Source: Bacteroidales bacterium
Lineage (GTDB): Bacteria; Bacteroidota; Bacteroidia; Bacteroidales; Rikenellaceae
Direction: 5' to 3'
DNA length: 64,000 nucleotides
Assembly (NCBI GenBank): GCA_949419965.1
Contig: CASPAC010000001.1
Location: forward strand, 62,001 to 126,000
Under the pieces are notes generated by a model. The model was not told the DNA's origin, made no database searches, and worked only from the letters and a program-made list of their open reading frames with translations. Shown one piece after another: positions 33,974 to 43,204 of the stretch; position 1 is the first letter of the stretch, and the number at the start of each line of letters is the position of its first letter. The position numbers and the translations under genes were made by a program.

Positions 33974-36900
33974 TTAAACTTTCGGTGGCGCGCCCGACGA
34001 TCGTTTTCGGTAGACGCTGGGCGTTACGCCGAACTTGTTGCGGAAGCAGCGGATGAAGTAGCTCGGCGACGAGAAGCCTGTGTCATAGGCTATTTCAGCG
34101 ACGCTCGCCCGGGGGTCGGTCTTGAGCCGTTCCAGGGCTTGACGAAGCCGGACAGAGAGTATGAATTCGTTGGGAGTCTGTCCGGCGATGCCTTTCAGTT
34201 TGGTAAAAAGCAGCGTGCGGCTGAGTCCGAGTTCGCTGGCGAAAGCGTTGACGTCGAATTCGCTGTCGGCAAGATGCCGTTCGACGATGGCTACGGCGTC
34301 GGAAAGGATCTTTCGGTCGTGCGGGTGGGTCGCGGCCACGAATTCGCGGTCGTCGATCGTATCGCGGAATCTCGATTGGAGGTGCCGGCGCTGCACGATG
34401 ATGTTGTTGCAGCGGGCCAGCAGGATGCGGACGTTGAACGGCTTGGCGATATAGTCGTCGGCACCGGTAAGCAGGCCTTCGAGCGTATGTTCTTCGGTGT
34501 GGTAGGCTGTAAGAAGCACCACGGGGATGTGACTTGTTTCGATACCTGTCTTGATGCGTTTGCACATTTCGAACCCCGACATGACGGGCATCATGATGTC
34601 GCTCAGCACCAGATCGGGTTGAAGCGCCCGGGCCGCTTCCAGACCCTCGGCACCGTTCGCGGCGGTATGCACTTCGTAGAGCGGTTCGAAGATTTGACGC
34701 AGCATTTCGAGCATCTCCGCATGATCTTCGACGAGCAGGATCTTCGTGTTTTTCTCTATTTCGGGCTGCGGCGCTTCTTCAAGGCATTTTTGTTCGAGAA
34801 AAGCAGCGGGGTGTTTTTCCGTGTTGTCGACGAAGATGATGTTCGGATCGTCGCGGTGGAGCGAGAGCGGCAAATGGACGCTGAAAACCGAGCCTTTGCC
34901 GGGTTCGCTCTCGACCGTGATGCGTCCGCCGTGCATTTCGACCAGATTTTTGGCTTGCGAAAGACCGATGCCCGAGCCGTATTGGTTGATTGCAGCATTG
35001 GTTTGTTCGTCTTGCCAGAAGCGTTCGAAGATGCGGTCGAGATGTTCGGGTGCTATGCCGACGCCCGTGTCGGCCACGGAGATCACGGCTTCGTTGTCCC
35101 CGGCGCTCACGCTCATCGCGATGCAGCCGCCGGAGGCCGTGTATTTGAAGGCGTTGGAGAGCAGGTTGTCCAAAACTTTTTCCAGCCGTCGTCGGTCGAA
35201 CTCCAGTTCGAGCGGCGTTTCGGGTTTCGCGAAACGAAATTCGATGCCGCGTTGCGAGGCGTAGTCCTGGAACAGCAGCCAGATGCCTTTGGCTACGGCT
35301 CCGAGTTCTTCGCGATCGACATGCAGACGCAGCTGCGACTGGTCGAGCCGGCGGATGTCGATGATCTCGTCGACCATGTTTTTCAGGCGTTGGGTGTTGC
35401 GGTATACGCTCAGAATCCGGTTGTAGACCGACGGGGCGATGTCCTGCCGCATGAGCAGGACTTCGACTTGTCCCATGATGAGGGTCAGGGGAGTTCGGAA
35501 TTCGTGGGATACGTTGGTAAAAAATCTGAATTTCTGGGTGTTGGATTGTTCGATATGTTCTTTCTCCAGTTGCTCGATGCGCAGCATCTGCTCCAGTTTC
35601 TGATGTTGCAGCCACAATTTCCACAATTTCCAGAGCACGATGAGGCTGCTGACGGCGATCAGCAGCAGAAACCACGGCCGGGCGTAAAGCGGCGCCTTGA
35701 CCCGCAAGTCGAACGTCGTCTCGGGCCGGCGGCCGTTTCTGTCGGGCAGCATGCCTCGCACCACGAAACGGTAGCGCCCTGCCTTGAGATTCATGTAGGT
35801 AACTTGAGTCGTATTTTCGGCCTTGATGAAATGCGAATCGAATCCTTCGAGACAATATTCCAGTCCGGCGGCGGGGGCATTCACGAAATGGTTGCCGGCG
35901 ATGCGGAACGTGACGGACGAATAGCGCGACGGAAGGGTCATCCGATGGCAGTAGAGCGGCGACGCGGCGAGCAGTCGGAGCGAGTCGCCCGGATGTACGG
36001 GGCAATTGTCCACCAGCAGCCCCTTGATGTGGATGCGATAGTCGGCATATCGTTCCCGGAACTGTCCGGAACGGATGTGGACGACGCCTTGCGGTCCGCA
36101 GACGAAGATGTTCTGGTTGTCCGAGATGTAGAGACCGTTTTCGCAGACGTTCGACAGGGGGAAACCGTTCGCCATACCGTAATTTTCGAACTGCGACCGG
36201 TGTTCGTCGAGCCAGCTGATGCCGTGGCTGTGTCCCACGTAGATCGTGTTCGAGGTGCTGTCGCTTTTCGGCATGAAGGCAGGGCGGTCGGCCAGGGCGG
36301 TCACGAATCCGCTGGCGAGACCCCGGTCGCTGCCATAATGTTCGAACGTGTCGTTTTGCGGGTCGTACCGGAAGATGCCCGACCCCGTGGAGCCGAGCCA
36401 CAGCTCGCCGGCAGAGTCGCAAAGCAGATGGTTGATGTGTTGTTTGGCCTGCGTGCCCGAAATCTCGGCGAACGAGTAATGACGCACGGCGCCGCTTGCT
36501 TCGTCGAGCTGCATCAGATCGAACGAAGTGGTTATCCACAATTTCCCGTTGCTGCGGGCGATGTCCCATATTTGGGATACGCTGCGCCGGAAAATCGCTT
36601 CGTTGTCGACCGCTTCCAGCCGCATCTTTTCCCGGTTGAGCCGCACCAGGCCGATGCGGGTCGCCAACAGCAGACCCGATCGGCCGTCGTCGATGATGCG
36701 CAGGATGTTGTGCGCCCGACCCACGCAGCGTTCTTCTGCGTTCCACACCGAGGGTTCCACATGGGTGCATTGTCTCGTGCGCAGATCGATGCAGTCGATG
36801 CCGTTGAAGAGCGATGCGGCCCACAGCTGATGCCGGTCGGCGTCGTAATGAAGCGTCTTGATGACCGTGTTGTTCGCTAAACCGGGAAACAGGTCGAAAT

Positions 36901-38038
36901 AGGCATTTTCGGGGTCGAACCGAATCAGTCCGTTGCCTTCGGTAGCAAGCCACAGCGTGCGGTCGTTATCTTCGGCGATGGCGCTGATGACCGGGGAGAT
37001 GTGTTCTCCGTGATGGTTCGAAGAGACGCGGTAGAACCGGTAGTTGTCGTTGGCTACGTTGTGGTATTGCACGCCGCAGTGGAATGTGCCGATCCACAGC
37101 GTGCCGTTGTCGTCGCAGAGCATGGAGATGATCGAGCGGACGTTGATCTCTTCGTTTTGTTCGTAGTTGCACAGGATGAAGCGTCCCGAATGGAGGTCGA
37201 GCATCTGGAGTCCGCCGTAGGAGCCGACATAGTAGAATCCGTTTTCGGCTTGTACGACGGCTCTTACATTGTTGTGTATCAGCGATGTTTTGTCGCCGCT
37301 GCGATGCTGGTACCAACTCGTGCGCCACATGGGGTCGATGCGGCACAATCCTGCGTCCCGCGTCGCGATCCAAAGATTCCCTTCGGCGTCGGTCTGCAAC
37401 GAGTTGACGGTTCCCATTTGCTCCCTGTGCACGATCCGCCCATTCTCGATGCAGAGCATCCCGAGTTTGGAGGAAGTGAGAATCAGTCTGTTGTGCGAAA
37501 CGATCAGGTTGTTGACATGGCCCGGATGTTCTTCGAGGCCGTTGAATGAGAAGACGGTTTCGGGCTGGGGGTATTCTCCCGCAGGCAGCGTGCTGTCGAT
37601 GCGCAGGATACGGTCGTTGTCGACGATGTAGATTTCATCGCCGTTGCAGGCCATGGCGCTTACGTCCCCGCTGTATAGCAGGTCGAACCGCTCGTGCCGC
37701 AGATCGTAGCGTTCGACGCATTGCAGCGACCGGATGAAGATGTGGCCGTTGCGGTCGCTGTGCAGTTGGCGGATGTTGTTGCTGCTGATTCCGTAGGGGG
37801 AGCCGTCGGGTTTGAACTGGTCGACCGTGCGTCCGTCGAATCGGTTGAGACCGTCTTGTGTCCCGATCCACACGAATCCGAACTCGTCCTGGCAGAAGCA
37901 ATTGACCGTCTGGTGCGAAAGGCCTTCGGTAACGCTGAGAAAACGCATCTGGATGTCCCGCGTTTCAGGGTGCACTGTCCATGGCGCGGCGATGCAAAGA
38001 ACGACAGCCAGTAGACGACAACGATTCATGGCATTCAT
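33974..38038 (-). CDS. hybrid two-component system sensor/AraC-type regulator (HTCS)
   Basis: A 1354-residue one-protein signalling system. A signal (CRLLAVVLCIAAPWTVHP) leads into a periplasmic two-propeller sensor of about 24 repeats (FVWIGTQDGLNRFDG type) and a Y_Y_Y domain (LKAGRYRFVVRG), then a membrane helix near 785-805. HisKA follows with His about 844 (TNVSHEFRTPLTLI), then HATPase (DTGVGIAPEHLDRIFERFWQ), REC with Asp about 1147 (LVLSDIMMPVMSG) and a C-terminal AraC HTH (SSPSYFIRCFRNKFGVTPSVYRKR). Such proteins bind the glycan breakdown product in the periplasm and activate the neighbouring PUL. A second ATG at 38029 is possible. Confidence 0.96.
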   Translation of the reverse strand: MNAMNRCRLLAVVLCIAAPWTVHPETRDIQMRFLSVTEGLSHQTVNCFCQDEFGFVWIGTQDGLNRFDGRTVDQFKPDGSPYGISSNNIRQLHSDRNGHIFIRSLQCVERYDLRHERFDLLYSGDVSAMACNGDEIYIVDNDRILRIDSTLPAGEYPQPETVFSFNGLEEHPGHVNNLIVSHNRLILTSSKLGMLCIENGRIVHREQMGTVNSLQTDAEGNLWIATRDAGLCRIDPMWRTSWYQHRSGDKTSLIHNNVRAVVQAENGFYYVGSYGGLQMLDLHSGRFILCNYEQNEEINVRSIISMLCDDNGTLWIGTFHCGVQYHNVANDNYRFYRVSSNHHGEHISPVISAIAEDNDRTLWLATEGNGLIRFDPENAYFDLFPGLANNTVIKTLHYDADRHQLWAASLFNGIDCIDLRTRQCTHVEPSVWNAEERCVGRAHNILRIIDDGRSGLLLATRIGLVRLNREKMRLEAVDNEAIFRRSVSQIWDIARSNGKLWITTSFDLMQLDEASGAVRHYSFAEISGTQAKQHINHLLCDSAGELWLGSTGSGIFRYDPQNDTFEHYGSDRGLASGFVTALADRPAFMPKSDSTSNTIYVGHSHGISWLDEHRSQFENYGMANGFPLSNVCENGLYISDNQNIFVCGPQGVVHIRSGQFRERYADYRIHIKGLLVDNCPVHPGDSLRLLAASPLYCHRMTLPSRYSSVTFRIAGNHFVNAPAAGLEYCLEGFDSHFIKAENTTQVTYMNLKAGRYRFVVRGMLPDRNGRRPETTFDLRVKAPLYARPWFLLLIAVSSLIVLWKLWKLWLQHQKLEQMLRIEQLEKEHIEQSNTQKFRFFTNVSHEFRTPLTLIMGQVEVLLMRQDIAPSVYNRILSVYRNTQRLKNMVDEIIDIRRLDQSQLRLHVDREELGAVAKGIWLLFQDYASQRGIEFRFAKPETPLELEFDRRRLEKVLDNLLSNAFKYTASGGCIAMSVSAGDNEAVISVADTGVGIAPEHLDRIFERFWQDEQTNAAINQYGSGIGLSQAKNLVEMHGGRITVESEPGKGSVFSVHLPLSLHRDDPNIIFVDNTEKHPAAFLEQKCLEEAPQPEIEKNTKILLVEDHAEMLEMLRQIFEPLYEVHTAANGAEGLEAARALQPDLVLSDIMMPVMSGFEMCKRIKTGIETSHIPVVLLTAYHTEEHTLEGLLTGADDYIAKPFNVRILLARCNNIIVQRRHLQSRFRDTIDDREFVAATHPHDRKILSDAVAIVERHLADSEFDVNAFASELGLSRTLLFTKLKGIAGQTPNEFILSVRLRQALERLKTDPRASVAEIAYDTGFSSPSYFIRCFRNKFGVTPSVYRKRSSGAPPKV

Positions 38039-38115
38039 TTCTTTTTTGTTTTAGGAATGCTGCTCGGTATAGGGTCTCTTGCAAAAATCGAACGACCGAT
38101 GCGTTGCCGGCCCTT

Positions 38116-39546
38116 TTATTTTGGTTGTGCCGCGTCGCAGTCGGCCGAATCGGAGTGATACGGGAAAGCGGGCAGCCCTGCGTGGTTGTATAAGTCGATT
38201 CGGTGCCAGTCGGCGAAAGCATAACGAAGCGCACACGGTGCCGGCACCTCCGCCGACCGCACCTCGACGGTAGACCGCGCTGTGCCGACCCGGGCCGTAG
38301 CCGGATGATAGATGCCGTCCGCTCCCGCCAGTTCGAAGCCTGTTATCGGCCGGTTCAGTGGATTGAGTCCTCGTTCCGCGTGGTCGAAATGGACGATGGC
38401 GCCTCCTTCGATGTAGTCGACCCTTGAGACCGTCGGCCCCGAAGCGGGCAGTCCTTCGATTCCGTAGACGTTGACCAGTGCCGAGTAGAAAACCCGTTCG
38501 GCGACCTTGTCCTTTTTGGGGTAGTGGCCCAAGTGTTCGTCGCCGATGTCCGAGGTGCCGACCATCCAGGCGTGGCTGTCCGCATCGGTCGCTTTGATTT
38601 GAGCTTCGATAAGACGCGCGCCACCAAGTTTGCCCTCGCCATGGTAGGGGCAGGGCGCGATTTGGCAAACGATGAAAGGAAGTTCGGGTTGTGCCTGCTT
38701 CCGGCGCCAGAGGGCCATCAGTTCGCGCAACATCGGAGCGTAGACGTGGGCGTTGCGGCGGTTGCTCTCGCCCTGCAACCAGACCACGCCCCGAACAGCA
38801 TAACCGGTCAGAGGCTCGATCATGCCGTTGTAGAGTTTGCAGGGGTCGCGGTAGGGCTTGTCGGCATGGGCGATATAGTCTTTGGGGTCGAATTTCGCGA
38901 TCGTCTCCGCATCCATCCACGATTCGATGCGCGATCCGCCGTAGCTGGATACGATGAGTCCCACCGGCACATCGAGTGTTTCGGTCAGGCGGCGTCCGAA
39001 GAGGTAGGCCACGGCGCTGAAGTTCGCGACCTGCCTGGGCGTGGCCTGCGACCACACGCCCCTGCATCCGCTTTGCGGCGTATCTGCGCAGCATCGGCCC
39101 ACCGTAAAGAGACGCAATCCTTTGTATTTCAGCGAAGCGGCGATTTCCGCGGCAGCACCTTCGACGGGCTGCGACGGAAAGCCGCGCATGGGCATCTCCA
39201 TGTTCGATTGTCCCGAGCACAGCCATACTTCGCCGATCAGGATGTCGTCGAGACGAATCGTGTTCTCCTCCCGAACTTCGATCCATTGCGGTTCGAACGA
39301 GGCTTCCGGAGTATCGAGCGCAATGTGCCAGCTGCCGTCTTCCGCTGTCTTGACAATCCGGTCGTTCGATTCCCACGAACAGCGAACCACGACCTGACGC
39401 CCGGGTTCGGCTGTTCCGCGCAGCATGGCTGAACTCCGTTGTTGGAGCACCATGTGATTGCCGAATAAGGAATGAAGCCGTACTTCGGCCTGCAAGGGCG
39501 TGCAGAGAATGACGAAAAGAAGCAAAAGAAGCAGTTGCGGTCGCAT
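38116..39546 (-). CDS. sialate O-acetylesterase family protein
   Basis: A 476-residue secreted esterase (signal MRPQLLLLLLFVILCTPLQA). An N-terminal beta domain (VRLHSLFGNHMVLQQ) is typical of full-length 9-O-acetylesterases. The SASA domain follows: EVWLCSGQSNMEMPM (nucleophile Ser), VGLIVSSYGGSRIESWM, VVWLQGESNRRN, and GDEHLGHYPKKDKVAERVF with catalytic Asp/His. It removes O-acetyl groups from sugars; sialic acid is only the family name. Its promoter carries the same box as the PUL operon, which ties it to the regulator encoded next door. Confidence 0.9.
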   Translation of the reverse strand: MRPQLLLLLLFVILCTPLQAEVRLHSLFGNHMVLQQRSSAMLRGTAEPGRQVVVRCSWESNDRIVKTAEDGSWHIALDTPEASFEPQWIEVREENTIRLDDILIGEVWLCSGQSNMEMPMRGFPSQPVEGAAAEIAASLKYKGLRLFTVGRCCADTPQSGCRGVWSQATPRQVANFSAVAYLFGRRLTETLDVPVGLIVSSYGGSRIESWMDAETIAKFDPKDYIAHADKPYRDPCKLYNGMIEPLTGYAVRGVVWLQGESNRRNAHVYAPMLRELMALWRRKQAQPELPFIVCQIAPCPYHGEGKLGGARLIEAQIKATDADSHAWMVGTSDIGDEHLGHYPKKDKVAERVFYSALVNVYGIEGLPASGPTVSRVDYIEGGAIVHFDHAERGLNPLNRPITGFELAGADGIYHPATARVGTARSTVEVRSAEVPAPCALRYAFADWHRIDLYNHAGLPAFPYHSDSADCDAAQPK

Positions 39547-39563
39547 GGAGAGGTATTTTTTAA

Positions 39564-39627
39564 CAAAGTAATCCTCTTGGCGGTTTTTGCGATGAAAGAA
39601 ATATCCGGATAAATGGTAAAATCGTAC
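39564..39627 (-). promoter_or_regulatory. esterase promoter with the same candidate regulator box
   Basis: Minus-strand -7 box TTACTTTG (39571-39564), 18 bases before the start codon. Upstream, 39591-39626 aligns without gaps to 33938-33973. The best part, ATCCGGATAAATGGTAAAATCGT (in two pieces of up to 20: ATCCGGATAAATGG and TAAAATCGT), matches in 18 of 23 positions, at the same 27-base offset from CAAA. Confidence 0.6.
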
Positions 39628-39890
39628 AAAAACACGATTGCTATTATTCTTATTTCGGCGTTATTCCCGCTGCAAATCGTTGTTTGTAAAATGGTTGTGG
39701 AGTGCGATCCGTTCCCTGATCCGTTGCCGTTTCCGAATCGAAGAACGAATCGGCGGCGAACATTTCGCTCGACGTTTCGATCCCGTATTCCGACCGTTCG
39801 GCAAGGAGCCGAGAAACTATCGGTTGCGATTCTGCGTTTCAACCACCTATTTATTACGCTTCGTTCGCCCGTTTTATCCGATTTTCTTCT
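39628..39890. other. intergenic, no recognised element
   Basis: AT-richer stretch between the esterase promoter and the repeat pair. Short open frames here lack coding character. A lone TATCTTTG at 39891-39898 has no -33 partner and looks like the relic of a further repeat end. Confidence 0.45.
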
Positions 39891-39906
39891 TATCTTTGGC
39901 TGCGCC

Positions 39907-39971
39907 CAAGATACTCTCGTTCGGCAAAATGCAAGCGAGCTTGCTTTTACCCTCGCTTATTCGTATCTTTA
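39907..39971 (+). repeat. promoter-bearing palindromic repeat, copy 2 (decayed promoter)
   Basis: 64-base unit from CAAGATACTCTCG to GTATCTTT, nearly identical to copy 3 (four differences in 64). The inner palindrome is GCAAGC-GA-GCTTGC (39931-39944). Relative to copy 3 two changes lie opposite each other in the stem and preserve pairing. The promoter is CTTG-N20-TATCTTTA, one change in each box, so it is probably weak. Confidence 0.75.
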
Positions 39972-39979
39972 ACTTCGTT

Positions 39980-40044
39980 CAAGATACTCTCGCTCGGCAA
40001 AATGCAAACGAGTTTGCTTTTGCCCTCGCTTATTCGTATCTTTG
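39980..40044 (+). repeat. promoter-bearing palindromic repeat, copy 3 (intact promoter)
   Basis: The unit repeats copy 2 at a 73-base period. The stem is GGCAAAA-T-GCAAAC, loop GA, GTTTGC-TTTTGCC (inner palindrome 40004-40017). The right arm provides TTTG at 40013-40016, and TATCTTTG follows at 40037-40044 after exactly 20 bases. It points into the flippase gene starting 20 bases later. Confidence 0.75.
40013..40044 (+). promoter_or_regulatory. promoter of the flippase-holB-folK operon
   Basis: TTTG-N20-TATCTTTG, perfect Bacteroidetes consensus, inside repeat copy 3; the start codon at 40065 leaves a leader of roughly 14 bases. Confidence 0.7.
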
Positions 40045-40064
40045 CTGGATATATTCGGTTTCCC

Positions 40065-41534
40065 ATGCTCGAAAAGTTGGTCAAACAGACTGCCGTCTAC
40101 GGCATCAGCACCATCGTGGTCAGGTTCCTCAGCTACCTGCTCACGCCTTACTATACCCGTATTTTCGGGCAGGAGACCTATGGCATCGTTACCGACGTCT
40201 ATGCCCTTATCCCCTTGGCCCTCACGCTCCTTACTATGGGCATGGAGTCCAGTTACTTCCGCTTTTCCGCCAAGGCCGATCAGGCTGGCGGCGATGTCGT
40301 CGCGGCCAAGCGGCGGCTTTTCGCGACCACCTGGGGCGTCACTTCGTTAGCGGCGCTGCTCTTTTTCGCTGCCGTCGTCTTTTTCCGCGGCTCTTTCTCC
40401 CGTTGGATGGGGGCTGCTTACGTCGCCCACCCCGAGTATGTCGTCTGGGTCGGCGCCATCGTTTTGTTCGACGTCTGGGCTTGCATCCCTTTCTCCCGCT
40501 TGCGCGAGCAGGGACGGTCGCTCACGTTCGTCGGGTTCAAGGCGCTCAACGTCGTTCTGAACGTCGCGCTCGCCTTTGCTTTCGGCATCGCGGGTCTTTT
40601 CGCTTCCGACTTCGGCGTCGGGTGGGTCTTCGTCGCCAACCTCATCGCCAGCGCCGTTACCTGGCTCCTTATCCTCTCCACCGTCGACCGCACCGTTCCG
40701 CACATCGACCGGGCGTTGCTCGCCGCCGTCTTCGTCTATTCCCTTCCGTTGCTCGTCGGTGGGCTTGCCGGCACAGCCAATGAGTTTATCGACCGGCAGC
40801 TCATCAAGTATCTCGTGCCCTCCGGCGCCATGGCGCAGTTGGGCGTCTACGGCGCCATTACCAAGATCGCCGTCGTCATGATGCTCTTTTACCAGATGTA
40901 CCGGCTGGCGGCCGAGCCGTTTTTCCTTTCCAATTTCAAGAAGTCCGACTTCGTCGCGATGAACGCCGCCGCTTTGAAATATTACGTCATGGTCTCGATG
41001 CTCATCTTCCTCGGCATCGCTTTGTTCCGCGATTTTTTCGCCTTGATCGTCGGGCGCGATTTCCGCGAGGGGATCTTCATCTTGCCCGTCGTGCTCGGGG
41101 CCAACATCCTCGCCGGCGTGTGGCTCAACCTCTCGTTCTGGTACAAGCGCGAGGAGCGCACGTCGCTGGCTATCGTCGTTACCGGCAGCGGATTGGCCGC
41201 CATGTTGTTGTTCGGTGGGTGGTTCATCCCCTTGTGGGGATATTACGGCGCCGCTTGGGCGCGTCTGGTCAGCGAAACGGTCATGGTCGCCGTCAGTTGG
41301 TGGCTCAACCGGCGTTTCTTCCCTACGCCCTACCCCTGGGGCCGTATCGGCGAAGCGGTCGTCGTGGCGTTGGCTGCGTTCTTCGCCGCTGAATTCTTCA
41401 GTGCCCGTGCAGGCAATATCTTCGCGGGCTATGCGTTTAATATTGTGTTGTTTGCGGGTTATGCCCTCTACCTCGTCCGGCGCGAGCATATCGACGTGGC
41501 GGCATTGTTGCGGGCAGCCTGGAAAAGAAAGTAG
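40065..41534 (+). CDS. polysaccharide/oligosaccharide flippase family protein (Wzx-like)
   Basis: A 489-residue inner-membrane protein with about 14 hydrophobic segments, beginning MLEKLVKQTAVYGISTIVVRFLSYLLTPYYTRIFGQETYG, the standard MOP-superfamily flippase opening. Such proteins flip lipid-linked sugars to the periplasmic face; a role in lipid II or surface glycan export cannot be separated by sequence. The 21-codon upstream extension is repeat sequence, so the ATG at 40065 is preferred. It heads a dense plus-strand operon; holB follows after six bases. Confidence 0.88.
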   Translation: MLEKLVKQTAVYGISTIVVRFLSYLLTPYYTRIFGQETYGIVTDVYALIPLALTLLTMGMESSYFRFSAKADQAGGDVVAAKRRLFATTWGVTSLAALLFFAAVVFFRGSFSRWMGAAYVAHPEYVVWVGAIVLFDVWACIPFSRLREQGRSLTFVGFKALNVVLNVALAFAFGIAGLFASDFGVGWVFVANLIASAVTWLLILSTVDRTVPHIDRALLAAVFVYSLPLLVGGLAGTANEFIDRQLIKYLVPSGAMAQLGVYGAITKIAVVMMLFYQMYRLAAEPFFLSNFKKSDFVAMNAAALKYYVMVSMLIFLGIALFRDFFALIVGRDFREGIFILPVVLGANILAGVWLNLSFWYKREERTSLAIVVTGSGLAAMLLFGGWFIPLWGYYGAAWARLVSETVMVAVSWWLNRRFFPTPYPWGRIGEAVVVALAAFFAAEFFSARAGNIFAGYAFNIVLFAGYALYLVRREHIDVAALLRAAWKRK

Positions 41535-41540
41535 CCGATC

Positions 41541-42686
41541 GTGCGGTTTGCGGATATCATAGGGCAGGAGGAGTTGAAGCGGCATCTGGTGCAGTCCATC
41601 GATGCCGGGCGCGTGAGTCATGCCCAGCTTTTCGCTGGCAGCGCCGGAACAGGAGCCTTGGCCTTGGCCGTCGCTTATGTGCAGTACCTTTGTTGCCGGC
41701 ATCGCAGCAACGGCGATTCGTGCGGCGTGTGTCCCGACTGCAAGCAGATCGAGACCTTGGCCCATCCCGACCTGCACATGGTCTTCCCTGTCAACAAGCA
41801 GGGCAAGAAGTCCGGCGAGGCGATGTTGAGCGACGAGTTTTTGCCCCGTTTCCGCGAGTTGTTCGCCGAGCGGCGCGGTTACGTCTCGCCCCACGTCTGG
41901 TACAACCGGCTCGATCTGGGCAAGACGCTCAAGGGGATGATTTCTGCGCGCGAGGCCGACGAGATCATCCGCAAACTCTCGTTCAAGAGTTTCGAGTCCG
42001 ATTATAAGATCATGCTCGTGTGGCTTCCCGAGACCATGAACGAGGAGGCCGCCAACAAGATTCTCAAGATTCTCGAAGAGCCATGGGAGCGTACGGTCTT
42101 CATCCTCGTTTCCGAGCGGCCCGACAAGTTGCTGCCCACGATCCTTTCCCGCACCCAGGAGGTCGTCGTGCCCCGTATCGCGCCCGAGGTGTTGGAGCGT
42201 TTCGCCGTCGCCCGCGGGATTTCCGACCCTCTCCAGGCGCGCAACATGGCCCGTCTGGCCGATGGCAATCTCTTGGAGTTGCAGCATCTGATCGCCGGCG
42301 AAAGCAACGTTTCGCGGCACGAGGACTTCGAGTTGTTCTGTTCCTTGATGCGGTTGAGTTATAACGACAAGCATTTGGAGTTGCTCGGGTGGGCCGAGGA
42401 GGCCGCACAGCTTTCGCGCGAGCAGCAGCGGTCGTTGTTGTTCGACGCTTCGCGGCTGTTGCGCGAAAGTTTCATGCTCCACGCCGGCATTCCCCAAATC
42501 GGGTATCTGTGGGGCGAGGAGTTGGCTTTCTGCACCAAGTTTGCACCGTTCGTCGGGCCGCAGAATATCGAGCCGCTCATCGAGCAGATCGAGAGCGCCT
42601 CGGTGCAGTTGACGCAAAACGGCAATCCCGCGATCGTCTTTACCCATTTCGCTCTCGCGGTAAGTAAATTGATAAAACGTTTGTAG
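41541..42686 (+). CDS. holB: DNA polymerase III subunit delta-prime
   Basis: A 381-residue clamp-loader subunit starting with GTG at 41541 (MRFADIIGQEELKRHLVQSIDAGRVSHAQLFAG). The P-loop position reads GSAGTGALALA, without the Walker-A lysine, as expected of delta-prime, which does not hydrolyse ATP. A zinc module follows (CCRHRSNGDSCGVCPDC). MNEEAANKILKILEEP and the ERPDKLLPTILSRTQ (SRC-like) region are present. It loads the beta clamp as part of the replicative polymerase. It ends one codon before folK. Confidence 0.93.
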   Translation: MRFADIIGQEELKRHLVQSIDAGRVSHAQLFAGSAGTGALALAVAYVQYLCCRHRSNGDSCGVCPDCKQIETLAHPDLHMVFPVNKQGKKSGEAMLSDEFLPRFRELFAERRGYVSPHVWYNRLDLGKTLKGMISAREADEIIRKLSFKSFESDYKIMLVWLPETMNEEAANKILKILEEPWERTVFILVSERPDKLLPTILSRTQEVVVPRIAPEVLERFAVARGISDPLQARNMARLADGNLLELQHLIAGESNVSRHEDFELFCSLMRLSYNDKHLELLGWAEEAAQLSREQQRSLLFDASRLLRESFMLHAGIPQIGYLWGEELAFCTKFAPFVGPQNIEPLIEQIESASVQLTQNGNPAIVFTHFALAVSKLIKRL

Positions 42687-42688
42687 CT

Positions 42689-43204
42689 ATGGCACGTGCA
42701 GTTCTTCTGACAGGCGGCAATTTGGGGGATGTCAAGCGCACCCTTCAGGCAGCGCAGCAGCTCATCAACGCGCGCGTCGGCGCCGTCTTGCGGTGTTCGC
42801 ACCGTTACGAGAGTTCCGCTTGGGGCTTCGCTTCCGATGCCGTGTTCTCCAACCAGGCCATCGAGGTCTCCACCGACCTTTCGCCCCTCGAAGTGTTGGA
42901 CGCCCTCCAGCAGATCGAGTGCGAGTTGGGGCGCAACCGCGCTGCCGAGACGCTCGAAAAGGCCCGTACGGGTGCCGATTACGTTTCGCGGCCCATCGAC
43001 ATCGACATCATTTTCTACGACGATGCTGTCATCGAGGAGGAGCGGTTGACCGTACCCCATCCCCGGCTGGCTCTGCGCGAATTCGCCCTCGTGCCGCTTT
43101 GCGAGATCATGCGCGACAAGCGGCATCCCGTTTTGGGATCGACCGTCGGGCAGATGCTCGACGCCCTGCGGGCGCAATCATCCGACCGGACATGCGGAGA
43201 GTAG
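42689..43204 (+). CDS. folK: 2-amino-4-hydroxy-6-hydroxymethyldihydropteridine diphosphokinase
   Basis: A 171-residue HPPK, which transfers pyrophosphate from ATP to the pterin in folate synthesis. Diagnostic parts are LLTGGNLGDVKRTLQAA (N-terminal loop), SSAWGF, QIECELGRNR, the signature RPIDIDIIFYDD with metal-binding Asp residues, and LTVPHPRLALREFALVPLCEI. It overlaps the following lipoprotein gene by 13 bases. Confidence 0.96.
   Translation: MARAVLLTGGNLGDVKRTLQAAQQLINARVGAVLRCSHRYESSAWGFASDAVFSNQAIEVSTDLSPLEVLDALQQIECELGRNRAAETLEKARTGADYVSRPIDIDIIFYDDAVIEEERLTVPHPRLALREFALVPLCEIMRDKRHPVLGSTVGQMLDALRAQSSDRTCGE

Noticed and set aside
40347..42647. 766-codon open frame on the minus strand
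   Set aside because: It is antisense to the flippase and holB genes; its composition (Arg/Asp/Gly/His-rich) is that of a shadow frame in high-GC DNA and it has no domain.
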